From Rachicladosporium sp. CCFEE 5018 (Eukaryota > Ascomycota > Dothideomycetes > Cladosporiales > Cladosporiaceae), in assembly GCA_002077045.2 (NCBI GenBank), contig KZ111147.1, forward strand, positions 1,272,445 to 1,335,212: 62,768 nt of DNA, written 5' to 3'. The notes under the pieces are model-generated. The model had not been told where the DNA came from and did no database searches. It saw only the letters and a list, made by a program, of their open reading frames with translations. Positions 39,833-49,512 of this stretch are shown one piece after another; within the stretch, counting starts at the first letter, position 1, and every line of letters starts with the position of its first letter. A program made the position numbers and the translations under genes.

Positions 39833-41902
39833 TCACAACCCCAATTGATCTTTGGGCACAAAATTGAACCCCGTACTAACGATAGCCATCATCGAGCTCA
39901 CAACAATCAAACTCCAATCCCGCGCTTTCTCCCACTTGCTCAACTCATTCCCAAAAAGCTTCAAATGAAACGCCACAGGCAGGATAATGCAGATCGTGAA
40001 ACACGCCACCGCTCCAAGCAGACTCATGATCCGATCAAAGTCCGGTACCAGTACGGCCAGAATTACGAAGACGATGATGCAAATGATGCGGAGGGCGATC
40101 TTGGCGATTGCGCGGGAGAGACCGGAGAGACCGGTCATTGAAGGCGAGGCAGGGAGGGTGCGAGCGTCGAGACCGAGGAAGAGTTCCAGTGTTGAGATTA
40201 TGGGGCGGGCGTTGAGGGGGACTTTGGTGAGTGGGATTATGGCGATGCAGACTACTATTACTGCGCTCAGCCACGCTGGGTAGGCCTTAGAGTCAGACGA
40301 GAGGATGTTGCGTGTGATTTCGTCTTTGACGCCGTCGCCGAACATGAGGAGCCCGATGACGGCCATGAAGATGTCCAGCGTGAAAGTGAATGTATACGTC
40401 GTGTTCACGGCGCGGTGGTATTTGTACGGATGTCGCATGTCGCGGTAGATGTTCGGGAAGACTGAGTGGCCTCCCCATGGACTCATCAGCAGGCCGAAGG
40501 ATAGTGGTAGCGTGCCCCAGTTCGACGGGAAGAGGTGCGTGGGCATTGGATTTAGGAGGGAGCCCGGGGCGTGGGGTTTCAGGAGGCCGTCGGCGAAGAC
40601 TGCGAGGACGATGAGCAGGCAGCAAAGGATTCCGAGGATGGAGGTGAAAGATAGCCAGCGCAAGGGTAGGAAGGAGAGAGGTGTAAGGAGGATACCGCAG
40701 AGGATCTTCCATTCTGTTAGGCCCCAGGAGTTCTCGGTTAGGGCGTTCAGGCTGTCTGCGAAGAGCACGACGAGAGCTACGCAGGTTGCTAGCAGCTCGA
40801 GGGAGAAGAGGATGCTCGTGGCTATGCGTGCATTTGGACCAAAGGAGACATACGCCAGGTCCGCGAAGGTGATGAGACTGGAGTCGACGTCTAGACATTT
40901 TGCTAGAAGCTTGGCGGTGTAGGACGTGCTTGTTGCGGCAAAGACGAAAAAGAGCAGGCCAAAGAGCCAGCCAGAGTAGCGCAGTGCTAAAGGTAGGGCG
41001 AGCAGTCCAACGCCAATGAGGACATTGACAGAGTTGAAGATCGTTTGCGGGAGTGTGGACTGGCCTACCACGACGTTCACAACTCGGCCGTCGTCTTCGG
41101 CTATGGCTTTCACCAATAAGGGCTCTCGCTCTTTGTCAGGACCTGTGGCAGTTGCAGACGCTTGCTGTTGTTGCCGAAACAGGCGGCCAGCGTGCTTCAT
41201 CGCTGGCTCGTTCACGCGGGCGGAAAGGGAACCCCATGTTGAGCCGTAAGACCCGCCAAATGGGGACGCGAGCTGGGGCTCGATTGTGAAGATATTGTCG
41301 TCGTGGACGCCGGAGATGCGTTCCTGAATCTCTGATGGTCTATCGCGTCGAATTGTCGAAGTTGAGCTGCTTTTCGTATCGTTGCGAGACGGCTCGGGTC
41401 TTGCGAGATCTTCGGCGTCTTCCACAGCCTCTGACGTCCTCCGCTCGCTGCCATCTTCCAGCGCTTGTCGAAGCAGTCCCCGACTCTCCGTTGGTGTGCT
41501 GCCCACCTCACCGCGAGGGTATTCCTCGTCGTCTTCCTCCGCACTTTCGGTATATCTGAAGCTCGGCCGTGCAGGAGTGATCTCGTGGAAGCCCACTGCT
41601 CGCTGCCACGATCGTGCAAAGTTGTCGATGCTGTTCACCCCTCCCGCTTGTCGAAGCGAATTTATTCGCACGGACATGGAGGACCTGCGATGTCGCAGGT
41701 TCTGCTCATCGTGCCCACCATGTTCGTATGCTCCACTCGGATGCAAACGTCCCTCTTCTGGTGTGTCGCGGTCATGGTGCTGTTGACTTTCCTCGTCGAA
41801 CAGCACCCTGTTGTGACTCAGATTCGAGTCTGTGGAATCTGCTCGACCACCTCGTTCATATGCCGCCCAACTCGCTGGGATCGATTGACGCTTGGGAGGC
41901 AT
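39833..41902 (-). CDS. AVT1: Vacuolar amino acid transporter, Avt1-like, copy 1
   Basis: 689 residues of the AAAP (Aa_trans) family. Residues 1-~275 are a hydrophilic, Ser/Glu-rich cytosolic domain. The transporter starts at VVGQSTLPQTIFNSVNVLIG then VGLLALPLAL, the standard first helix, and has about 11 predicted membrane segments to the C-terminus. Avt1 of yeast imports neutral amino acids into the vacuole. Also visible are PWGGHSVFPNIYRDMRHP and the family-like GLLMFGDGVKDEITRNI. Single exon. Compared with copy 2 (55975-58044) the first ~270 codons are almost base-identical while the first membrane helices differ by about 10%, nearly all synonymous. Confidence 0.92.
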   Translation of the reverse strand: MPPKRQSIPASWAAYERGGRADSTDSNLSHNRVLFDEESQQHHDRDTPEEGRLHPSGAYEHGGHDEQNLRHRRSSMSVRINSLRQAGGVNSIDNFARSWQRAVGFHEITPARPSFRYTESAEEDDEEYPRGEVGSTPTESRGLLRQALEDGSERRTSEAVEDAEDLARPEPSRNDTKSSSTSTIRRDRPSEIQERISGVHDDNIFTIEPQLASPFGGSYGSTWGSLSARVNEPAMKHAGRLFRQQQQASATATGPDKEREPLLVKAIAEDDGRVVNVVVGQSTLPQTIFNSVNVLIGVGLLALPLALRYSGWLFGLLFFVFAATSTSYTAKLLAKCLDVDSSLITFADLAYVSFGPNARIATSILFSLELLATCVALVVLFADSLNALTENSWGLTEWKILCGILLTPLSFLPLRWLSFTSILGILCCLLIVLAVFADGLLKPHAPGSLLNPMPTHLFPSNWGTLPLSFGLLMSPWGGHSVFPNIYRDMRHPYKYHRAVNTTYTFTFTLDIFMAVIGLLMFGDGVKDEITRNILSSDSKAYPAWLSAVIVVCIAIIPLTKVPLNARPIISTLELFLGLDARTLPASPSMTGLSGLSRAIAKIALRIICIIVFVILAVLVPDFDRIMSLLGAVACFTICIILPVAFHLKLFGNELSKWEKARDWSLIVVSSMMAIVSTGFNFVPKDQLGL

Positions 41903-42992
41903 ATTGACCGTCCACTTCGAAATCTCGGTGCTTTTTCAACCCTGTTTGTATCGCTGCGCTGCCGGCGCCTCGACAGCTGAAAGGCTGGGACCTAGATCCT
42001 TTGGACGAGCTGGGTCGAGCTCGCCACCGGTAGCTTGCGTGTCGGTGCTTCTGCAAGTCAATCGATGTGTGCTTGCATGGACCTTTCGCTCCTTTCGAAA
42101 TCCTTCCGGCGTGGCGAATCTTTTCGTACGTCTCGGAGATGCAGTATGAAAGCTGGACCTCATGTACCCTGCGCTCTCGAGCTGTAGACCCTGGTAGATG
42201 CGCGGAGCTAGGAAGTGCGCGTGATAGAACGAGCTCTGCAAGAGAAGGAAAGATACAAGGCAGAAAGAGAGCACATTCCTTTCGAAGAGAAAACAGTGTT
42301 GACGGGAGACGCGACGAGTGGGTTTGTTCTTATCAGATACCTTGTGCCATTCGCATATCGAAACTTCTCCATCAACGAGATTGAGCCGAGATGGGCCGCT
42401 GCATGTCGTGCATGCGGACTATCCTCATGTGGCACTCGAGGTACCGCATTCTTCGAGCACCTGGGGAATTGCGATGCTGCACAACATCTGTCTGATAATG
42501 TGGGTGTCGTTTGGTAACTATTGGACATGGTACGAAGCGTAAACAGTCAAATAGAAACGGTGTGTCACCCCCGTAGTCATTGTTGAGCCGACGCGATTCG
42601 GGGGTGGAGAGGGTGGGTCTCTCGAGCAAAAATGAAGAAACATCCGAGCTGCCGTGGGACCGCATCGGCTCGTGCCAGACCGCAGCCAGACTGCCATCGA
42701 GGAGCGTCGGCTGACTGTGCTTTTTCACAAGCGAATATAGGGAATGACGCTGTCTCATTCGAAGATCATCATCGCGGGTCTTTGTCACAACCAGTCCAAG
42801 TCCCTCGAGAAAGTGACTCGAGTCCAGTTTCGTGACATCACACTGCGACAGGCAAGAGCGAGGGACACCACGCTAAGTTACGGGAGGGTCCGCTGACTAC
42901 GCCACAACTTCGATTTATTTGCCCCGCCAATTTCTGTCTCTCACTGCCACTACACAACAGCATATCGACAATCCGGACTGACTGACAGCACC
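41903..42992. promoter_or_regulatory. Divergent region, AVT1 / eRF1 (copy 1)
   Basis: About 1.1 kb between starts. A CCGCCAAT (CCAAT-box-like) element lies near 42923-42930, about 65 bases before the eRF1 start, and is kept in copy 2. Open frames here are not convincingly coding. Confidence 0.4.
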
Positions 42993-44356
42993 ATGTCGGC
43001 ACCACAGCAGTCCACGGAGGCGGAGAAGAACATCGAGATATGGAAGGTGAAGAAGTTGATCAAGTCGCTCGAGGCGGCAAGAGGTAATGGTACATCCATG
43101 ATATCCCTCATCATCCCCCCGAAGGATCAGGTCTCGCGTGCGGCAAAGATGTTGGCGGAAGAATTTGGCACGGCGTCGAACATCAAGTCGCGTGTCAATC
43201 GATTGTCGGTCTTGTCTGCAATCACATCCACGCAACAGCGGTTGAAGCTGTACTCGAAGGTGCCACCGAACGGATTGGTGGTCTATTGTGGTGAAATTAT
43301 CACCAACGAGGGCAAGGAACGCAAGATCAACATCGATTTCGAGCCGTTCAAACCGATCAACACGTCTCTGTACTTGTGCGACAATAAGTTCCATACAGAG
43401 GCACTTAGCGAGCTCCTCGAGTCCGACCAGAAATTCGGTTTCATCATCATGGACGGCAACGGAGCGCTCTTTGGAACGCTGTCAGGCAACACACGCGATA
43501 TCGTGCACAAGTTCTCGGTCGATCTGCCGAAGAAGCACGGTCGTGGAGGTCAGTCTGCGCTTCGTTTCGCACGTCTGCGTGAGGAGAAGCGCCACAACTA
43601 CGTCCGCAAGGTCGCGGAGCTGGCAGTCCAGAACTTCATCACCGCCGATAAGGTCAACGTCGCTGGGCTCATCCTGGCAGGAAGTGCCGACTTCAAGAAC
43701 GACCTCAATCAGTCTGATCTGTTCGACAACCGCCTGGTAACGAAAGTCATCAAGGTCGTGGATGTTAGCTATGGAGGGGAGAACGGCTTCAACCAAGCCA
43801 TTGAGCTTTCATCAGAGACCCTCGGCAACGTGAAGTTCATCCAAGAGAAGAAGCTGATCAACAAGTACTTCGACGAGATCTCTCAGGATACCGGCAAGGT
43901 CTGCTATGGTGTTGAGGACACACTAAAGGCTCTCGATGCAGGCGCCGCCGAGACGCTGATTGTGTACGAGAACTTGGAGATGACGCGATGGACATTGAAG
44001 AGCAGTGAGAACCGTGAAGTGGTGCTGCACACGAACAAGTTGCAAGAGAACGACCGTAGTCTCTTCATGGACAAGGACACTGGACAAGAGATGGAGATTA
44101 TCGAGCAGATGTCGTTCCTCGAGTGGCTGGCGGAGAAATACCGTGACTTCGGCGCGACCCTGGAATTTGTGTCGGATCGCTCCAGCGAGGGCAACCAGTT
44201 CGTCAAGGGTTTCGGTGGAATTGGTGCCATCTTACGCTATAAGCTCAACTTCGAGCAATTGGCCGATGATGACGACGAGTATGATGACTTTTACGATGGT
44301 AAGCACTTGGTGGTCTCTTCGAGGTGCAGCAATCTCTAATACTTTCATCAGACTGA
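42993..44356 (+). CDS. SUP45: Eukaryotic release factor eRF1 (Sup45), copy 1
   Basis: Exons 42993-44298 and 44352-44356 (436 residues). The last exon contributes only AC plus the stop TGA, restoring the usual ending EYDDFYDD. eRF1 recognises all three stop codons and triggers peptide release with eRF3. Domain N has the TASNIKS stop-recognition motif (residues 61-66) and YLCDNKF; domain M has the catalytic GGQ (about 182-185, in KKHGRGGQSALRF); domain C binds eRF3. The encoded protein is the same as copy 2 over this span although many third positions differ. If the last intron is retained, 13 different residues replace the final acidic ones. Confidence 0.96.
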
Positions 44357-45252
44357 CAATATCGCACCCTCGCCGACATCAAGACTGTAAGCGAGGCGCC
44401 TACTTCCGATTTGCCTTTGCCACAGAGCAGCAATTCGACGGCGCCTCGTGATGAGGAGAACGTTGCTACCGTGGTAGAACGCCCAGCGCTTTCCACGAGG
44501 GTGGGTCCGCTCCACGCTGCGAAGGACAGACTAGTTCGCCGGCTGCTGCGCGACTACCAGGCTCCATACATGGTACGCCCCAGTACAGACGTAAGCGTAG
44601 CAACCTCTCTCTCTCTTTCTCATTCTGAAGCGGCTGACAATGTCTCAGAGCATACAGAGCCACGACAGCACGATAGAGGAAGGGTGTGGCGATCGCATCG
44701 CTATCTGCTCGCCGAGCTCCATACAGCAAAGCGACCTCCGTATCGTGGCCATCGCAGGCTGACCCTAGTGGCAGCTCGTCATTGCTTCGAGGAGCTCAGG
44801 CGAGCGGCGGGAATCTGCGCGGCAATGCGTGATGCGGACGCGACGCAGATTTCGATGATAGACGACGTCGGTGGAAGGACGATTGAGCGACTGGAGATGT
44901 AAGGAAGCAAGCAACAGCGACAAGTGCTCGGCACCTGCCGGGTGCTCTCATGCTGAGCTGTGTGGAGTAGACCTGAACGCTCATAGTAACGTAGAATGGA
45001 ACGAAGATTTCAGTTGGCAAATAGGGGTTCAATGTGGAAGTGAGATGTCACAAACAGGCTGCGACTCATGGCCAACTCGTCTGTCCAAAGAACTTATTGC
45101 AGCCCATGAGATACGTCAAGGTATGAAGTGGTTTGTGCTGCTTGGGTATCTACCGCTCCATCCCAAAATCCTGTGCTTGCATTGGATGCTCCGATCGCAT
45201 CGTGCAGAGTCCGTCACCAGAACGCCTCGCTAAAGTTCATGCCATCTCGTCA
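44357..45252. other. eRF1 3' region with long in-frame extension, then intergenic (copy 1)
   Basis: From the eRF1 TGA the same frame stays open for 181 codons to 44902 and contains a candidate intron (44591-44648; GTAAGC, a CT-rich tract, CTGAC, CTCAG). No ATG near its beginning. Treated here as 3' UTR. 44903-45252 holds the BUR1 3' side and nothing notable. Confidence 0.45.
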
Positions 45253-46421
45253 TCAATTCCTCCGATACCCGCCATCCCTATCATCCCTCTCCCTCGCCCC
45301 TCCCCGTCTGTCGACAGGGCTGCGACTCCTCGTACCACGTCTTGGCAGCACCTCCCGGTCTCTGTCCCTGCCAGCGTCCCGGTCCCGATCATTGTAGCCA
45401 TTTGCCCTGTCCCGTTCACGATACGTGTCTCGGCCACCATCGCGATCCCTGCCTGCGTCGCGATCAGGGCGTAAAGGCAGCAAGTCCTCTCTGTAGCCTC
45501 TGTCGCGGTCCTGAGAGTTCCGATCTCTGTAGCCACGTGCGGGTGGCTCGTCTGCGTAGCTGCGAGGCTCAGGTTCCCGGTCCCGGTCGCGGTACGAGCG
45601 CGTAGGTGGAGGCGCGGCGTCTGCATCGCGATACGATCGAGCTGGTGGGGGCGCATCGACATCACGGTAGCTACGCGCAGGGAGGTCGACGTCGCGCGGT
45701 GGAGGTCGGTTATTGCGGTCGTTGCGGTCATAGTCGCGTCTGCGATCTCGGTCTCGATCTCGAGCGCTATCATGTGAGTCGCCGCGAGAGTACGCAGGGA
45801 TGTAAGTGTCCACAGCAGGACCTCCGCGAGAGGCTGCCTGAGGCGGTGGAGGTGGCGCGCTGGTCACCGAAGGCGGCGCCTGTGACATCGGCTTCGGGGG
45901 CAGAGGATGACCATTCGTGTACGGTACAGGAGGCAAGTTCCGGGGTCGATCATCCTGCTCCCAACCCGGACGTCGATTGCCGTTGGGTGGCGCTCCATTG
46001 GACAGCGGTGGGCGACGATCATCGTAACGATGCGGCTGCGAGCCCGGCGGTCCACTCCGTTCGCGAGCATAAGGCTGGTGGCGAGGTGCCCGGTCGTTGT
46101 AGCGATCATCGTAGCGATGGCGTTCATTGTAGGAGCCTCCATTCATGTGCTCATCGGGTCCCATGCCAACGTCTCCACCTGCTGGAGCTGGAGGCTGGCG
46201 TCTTTGCTCCCTGCCACGGTTGCGTGAGTCCAGCTCGTGTGAGTCTTCGAACTTCGGTATGTCCTCCGGTCTCGAGGGTAGCGGGTGTGATGTGAAGTAA
46301 GGATGTTGCAGGGCATCGATAGCGTTGATGCGTCTGCGCCAGTCGAGGTTCATCAGCTCCTTCATCAGCGCCAGACCTTCTCGAGACAGTCGTTGACCAA
46401 AGCGTCGATCAATATCGCCCT
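45253..46421 (-). CDS. BUR1: Bur1/Cdk9-like protein kinase, C-terminal part, copy 1
   Basis: About 389 residues remain, starting GDIDRRFGQRLSREGLALMK. The last kinase subdomain is visible (LMNLDWRRRINAIDALQHPYF), followed by a long disordered tail rich in RD, RY and PP repeats (for example DRDRDRRRDYDRNDRN). The nearly identical copy at 61395 also shows the upstream kinase part (YTPAIDLWGVGCIFGEM), which supports the Bur1/Cdk9 assignment: a cyclin-dependent kinase that phosphorylates elongation factors and RNA polymerase II. The N-terminal kinase portion is missing because the contig ends. The frame appears to continue through the gap into another gene, which is an artefact. Confidence 0.88.
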
Positions 46422-46521
46422 NNNNNNNNNNNNNNNNNNNNNNNNNNNNNNNNNNNNNNNNNNNNNNNNNNNNNNNNNNNNNNNNNNNNNNNNNNNNNNN
46501 NNNNNNNNNNNNNNNNNNNNN
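46422..46521. other. Assembly gap of exactly 100 N
   Basis: Second scaffold join of unknown true size. BUR1 copy 1 is on its left; an unrelated gene fragment is on its right. Confidence 0.98.
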
Positions 46522-47937
46522 ACACTTGAGACCTTTGTTATCGCTTGCACCCCAGAAGAGCCGTGCAGTCATACGGAAGACCGTAGTCTGCAGTACAGAT
46601 GATGTCAGCCGCAGAGATTGCGCCATGTCTTGAGTCAAAGGCGGTGCGGAGCGGATCTTGCTGATCTCGATGAGAGGGTCCAATTTATGCGGCAGCTGGA
46701 CCAGAAAGTCTCGGACAGCTGAGAGGTAGTTGATGTAAGTTTGCCCGGCTGGGCTCGTAAGCATGGCCTGGGGATGCAAGGGGAACGTCGCTGTGAATTG
46801 TAACGCTGCAGGGCTACAATGTTTGTTGCTTCGTAGTAAACGATGCAACGCGTGCCAACCCTCTTTGCTGACTCCGATCAGCTCTCGAGGCAGGGTCTGA
46901 GGCATGATTGACTGGAGGCAAAACGTTTGAACGAGCACAATGTAGAAAATGTCGTTCTGCTTGATGGCTTCGAGCAGCAGATCCCTCCTTCCCCAATCTG
47001 TCTCTGTCAGATCTGGAGCAGCTTTGTTGAAGAACTCATCGAACATGCTGCGCATGGCTGTTTGGGTGATAAAGCAGTGGCCTCCGTTCGTGTTGGGCGC
47101 AGCAGCACGTGATTGTGGTTGCACAGGTGGTGCCTGCTGAACCGGAGAGATTACGCGAGAGGCACTACTTGCAGACATCTGACGTGGAATATTCTTCTGG
47201 GCGGGACCAGATTGCGAGGTCGGACTGCGATTGGACAACAGTGTTGGGGTGTTTGACACGGCCCATTGCGGCCTGGGCGAGTCCACTTGCGCATTCTGAC
47301 CCATCAGAGAAGGAACAGTTGACTGCGTTGGTGCCTGTACACCTCCCAGTCCTGCCGTAAAGGCAAAGAGACTTCCTCTTGATGCCGTAGCAGGAGTTGT
47401 TGACGATATCGATGGAGGTCTCGCGGCATTGGGCGCCTGACTATCGCTTAATGCGGGCGATGGCAAGGCGGGTCGGTCCTGAGAATCCATATTTGCGGCG
47501 ACAGTCGATTTCGTCCGGCTCTGTGCTATCGAAGGAGAAGGCGTTGGTAGCTGGTCTCCAACATAAGGTGACTCGTACATGACAAGGCCGATGGGTGGAG
47601 GACCAGATGAGCGTCTGGGCTGAAGAGGTGCTTGTCGCACTACGCCAGGAAATGCCGTTGTCGGTGACTGAGCAGGTATGTTCACTAGTCTCTGAGCGCC
47701 GGTCGTATCGCGATTCAAAGTGAAGTTTTTCCAATTCCGTTGTGTAGCCTGTGCCACTCCGCTCCTTCCCATTGTCGTCGCTTTGAACGCGCCTGCCTCA
47801 CTTCTCGCTCCTTCACTCCCACCGACCAGCTCACCGCCTCGCAGCTCGAAGCCCACACCCAGCAGGCTATTCAGTCTCGCGTCCATCTCGATCAGCGTCT
47901 CATCTCGCTCCTCATCCTCTCGTCGTCTCTTGGGCAT
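46522..47937 (-). CDS. Large hypothetical protein, possibly SP-RING (MIZ) family, C-terminus in the gap
   Basis: 472 residues visible from MPKRRREDEERDETLIEMDA. The first ~270 are disordered (Ser/Pro/Gln rich). A conserved helical region follows: CFITQTAMRSMFDEFFNKAA, DLLLEAIKQNDIFYIVLVQTFCLQ, then LPRELIGVSKEGWHALHRLL and LRLTSSVLQTTVFRMTARLFWG. This resembles the region before the SP-RING in a group of fungal MIZ-type SUMO-ligase-like proteins, but the zinc module itself would lie in the gap, so the assignment is tentative. Not duplicated in the window. Single exon so far. Confidence 0.55.
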
Positions 47938-48475
47938 CGCTACTTCGTCTCCTACGGGGTTGTCGCCAGCGCCTCATAGCGTTCAACCGTGCCCCTGAGC
48001 CTCACTGAGCCTGATCGATTCCGGTGTCTTATACAGTGATCGAGGGTGACGTACAATTCCGTGCGTTCACGAAACGCGTTGCAAACGGCCTGTGGTGGGC
48101 TGTGCGATAAGGTATGGTCCGCCAGTGTCGCTCTCGAGCCAGTCGCAAGTGACCTGATAGCTGCTTCTCCTCCTTACTACGACGGAAGGTGCACTTATCG
48201 TCAGTCGTACCTTACGATCCAATAGAGATCTGCGTACATGTGGAAGGTGCAGTCAATGCACGGCGTTTGTGATAAGTCGCACCCGACGCTCGTGCCACCA
48301 TGCATCTGAGAGTCGCTCTCTTCCACGCTTCCACGACCTCAACAATCTAGTTGTCGCAAGCAGACATTCGTTGCAGACAAGATAGTTCCGCAAGACTCTT
48401 CAGACTTTCAGAGGGCGACGATACAGTAGGTATGGCAATGCAGCAGGGGATCAAGCAGATTACTCGTGAGTTCAT
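47938..48475. other. Intergenic, upstream of the possible SP-RING gene
   Basis: About 540 bases. Contains the promoter of the minus-strand gene ending at 47937 and the 3' side of the membrane protein gene. No RNA gene or repeat seen. Confidence 0.4.
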
Positions 48476-49512
48476 TCAGTAGTTACTATATTGACATATG
48501 CACTCTTCGCTCGCCGGCTGCGTATCAAGCCCAGTCACAATTGGCTTCCCAGTCTGACCGTTCACAGTCTCGTAGCAGTCGGGCACTCCTTGACCACCCG
48601 CACTCGTCTGGCTGATCTCAACAGCATATGGCCATTTCATGTCACTCAGTACCGTATTACTTGTTACTTGATCGCCACCGAGAAACGATCGATCCGCATG
48701 CAGGTACAGCGCGCCTGAGAGAATAGTGTTGTTGAAGAAGCACTGGCTTGCTGTGTTGTCCGATGTGACCGAAGGTGAGGGGACGACTGTCTTCGGTAGG
48801 TTGAAGCTGAACGTATAGTGTGGAGACGAGACGTTCCCAGCAACAGCAACATAGCTTAAGCTAACATCGGTGAAGCTGAGGGCGAAAGGGTTGTTCGTGC
48901 TGCTAATGGAGAGGTTGGCAGGAATCCCTGATTCATTCGTGATCTCTGTGGCATTAGTGGCATAGATGCTGGAGGTGTTGCTGATCACCCAGTTGAAGGT
49001 CGCGAGGCTGCTAGTGTTCGTGGCAGCGTCCGAAGCATCGAAGACCGTGTATGGATAGCAGCTCCAGGTCGCGGCATTCGATGTGCAATTCGTTGCTACA
49101 GTCCGCAGTGCCGTGACGAAGCTCCATTCACCCAGTGGGAACTGCTGTTGACTCCCTGTCCCAGATGGTGCGCCTGTGGACTGACCCCCAGAATTACCGA
49201 CTGTACTCGACGCAGCTTGCTGAGTCTTCTTCTTGCTCATCGTCAAACCTACGCCCAGCCCTACAGCGAGCGCAATGATAGCCAGAACGGCCAATGCGAT
49301 CAGAACGAATCTTCCCCATCCTCCCCGCTTCACGTCCTTATAAACCTCCTTCCGTCTCAGCTCCGCCAATTCATCGCCTTCCACAGGCGCTAACCCGTTC
49401 TCTCCGGCGTGGGGCTCAGCTTTCCATGTATACGGCGGCGGCGCAGTGCGCGTTGACGCTGCTTGCGACGAGCCGACACTGTTGCGCAAGATCGACCGCG
49501 GCTGAAACGCTG
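48476..49512 (-). pseudogene. Single-pass membrane glycoprotein, N-terminus cut at the ORC2 junction
   Basis: The frame reads from the junction (about 49512) to 48476 without a natural ATG near its beginning; upstream lies antisense ORC2 with a stop in frame. Visible order: a short cytosolic part (APPPYTWKAEPHAGENG, KVYKDVKRGGWGR-like basic stop), one membrane helix (FVLIALAVLAIIALAVGLGV), then a Ser/Thr-rich extracellular domain with many N-glycosylation sites (NCTS, NTSS, NATE, NLSI, NVSS) and several cysteines, ending CICQYSNY. It resembles fungal type II surface or vacuolar proteins of unknown function. Because the 5' end is replaced, it is listed as broken; the missing part is probably short. 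Confidence 0.6.

Larger units (their letters stand above)
30396..46421. repeat. Homeologous block, copy 1 (whole contig)
   Basis: A 16,026-bp contig between two 100-N gaps. All of it matches copy 2 in the same order and orientation, first against 23394-26389 and then against 49513-62563. No part of it is unique, which is what a second haplotype or homeolog contig would look like. Confidence 0.93.

Noticed and set aside
42215..42517. 100-codon plus-strand frame in the AVT1/eRF1 divergent region (also 58357-58725)
   Set aside because: The stop is not shared between copies (TAA here, TCA in copy 2), most differences change the amino acid, and no family is recognisable. Probably promoter/UTR.
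44411..44902. 163-codon frame downstream of eRF1 as a separate gene
   Set aside because: It starts at TTG, has no ATG at its beginning, is open back to the eRF1 stop, and carries a high share of replacement changes between copies. Kept only as a readthrough observation.
26390..49512. Interpretation of the ORC2 interruption as a transposon insertion
   Set aside because: No terminal repeats, no target-site duplication, no transposase or reverse-transcriptase genes, and the ends lie inside host genes.
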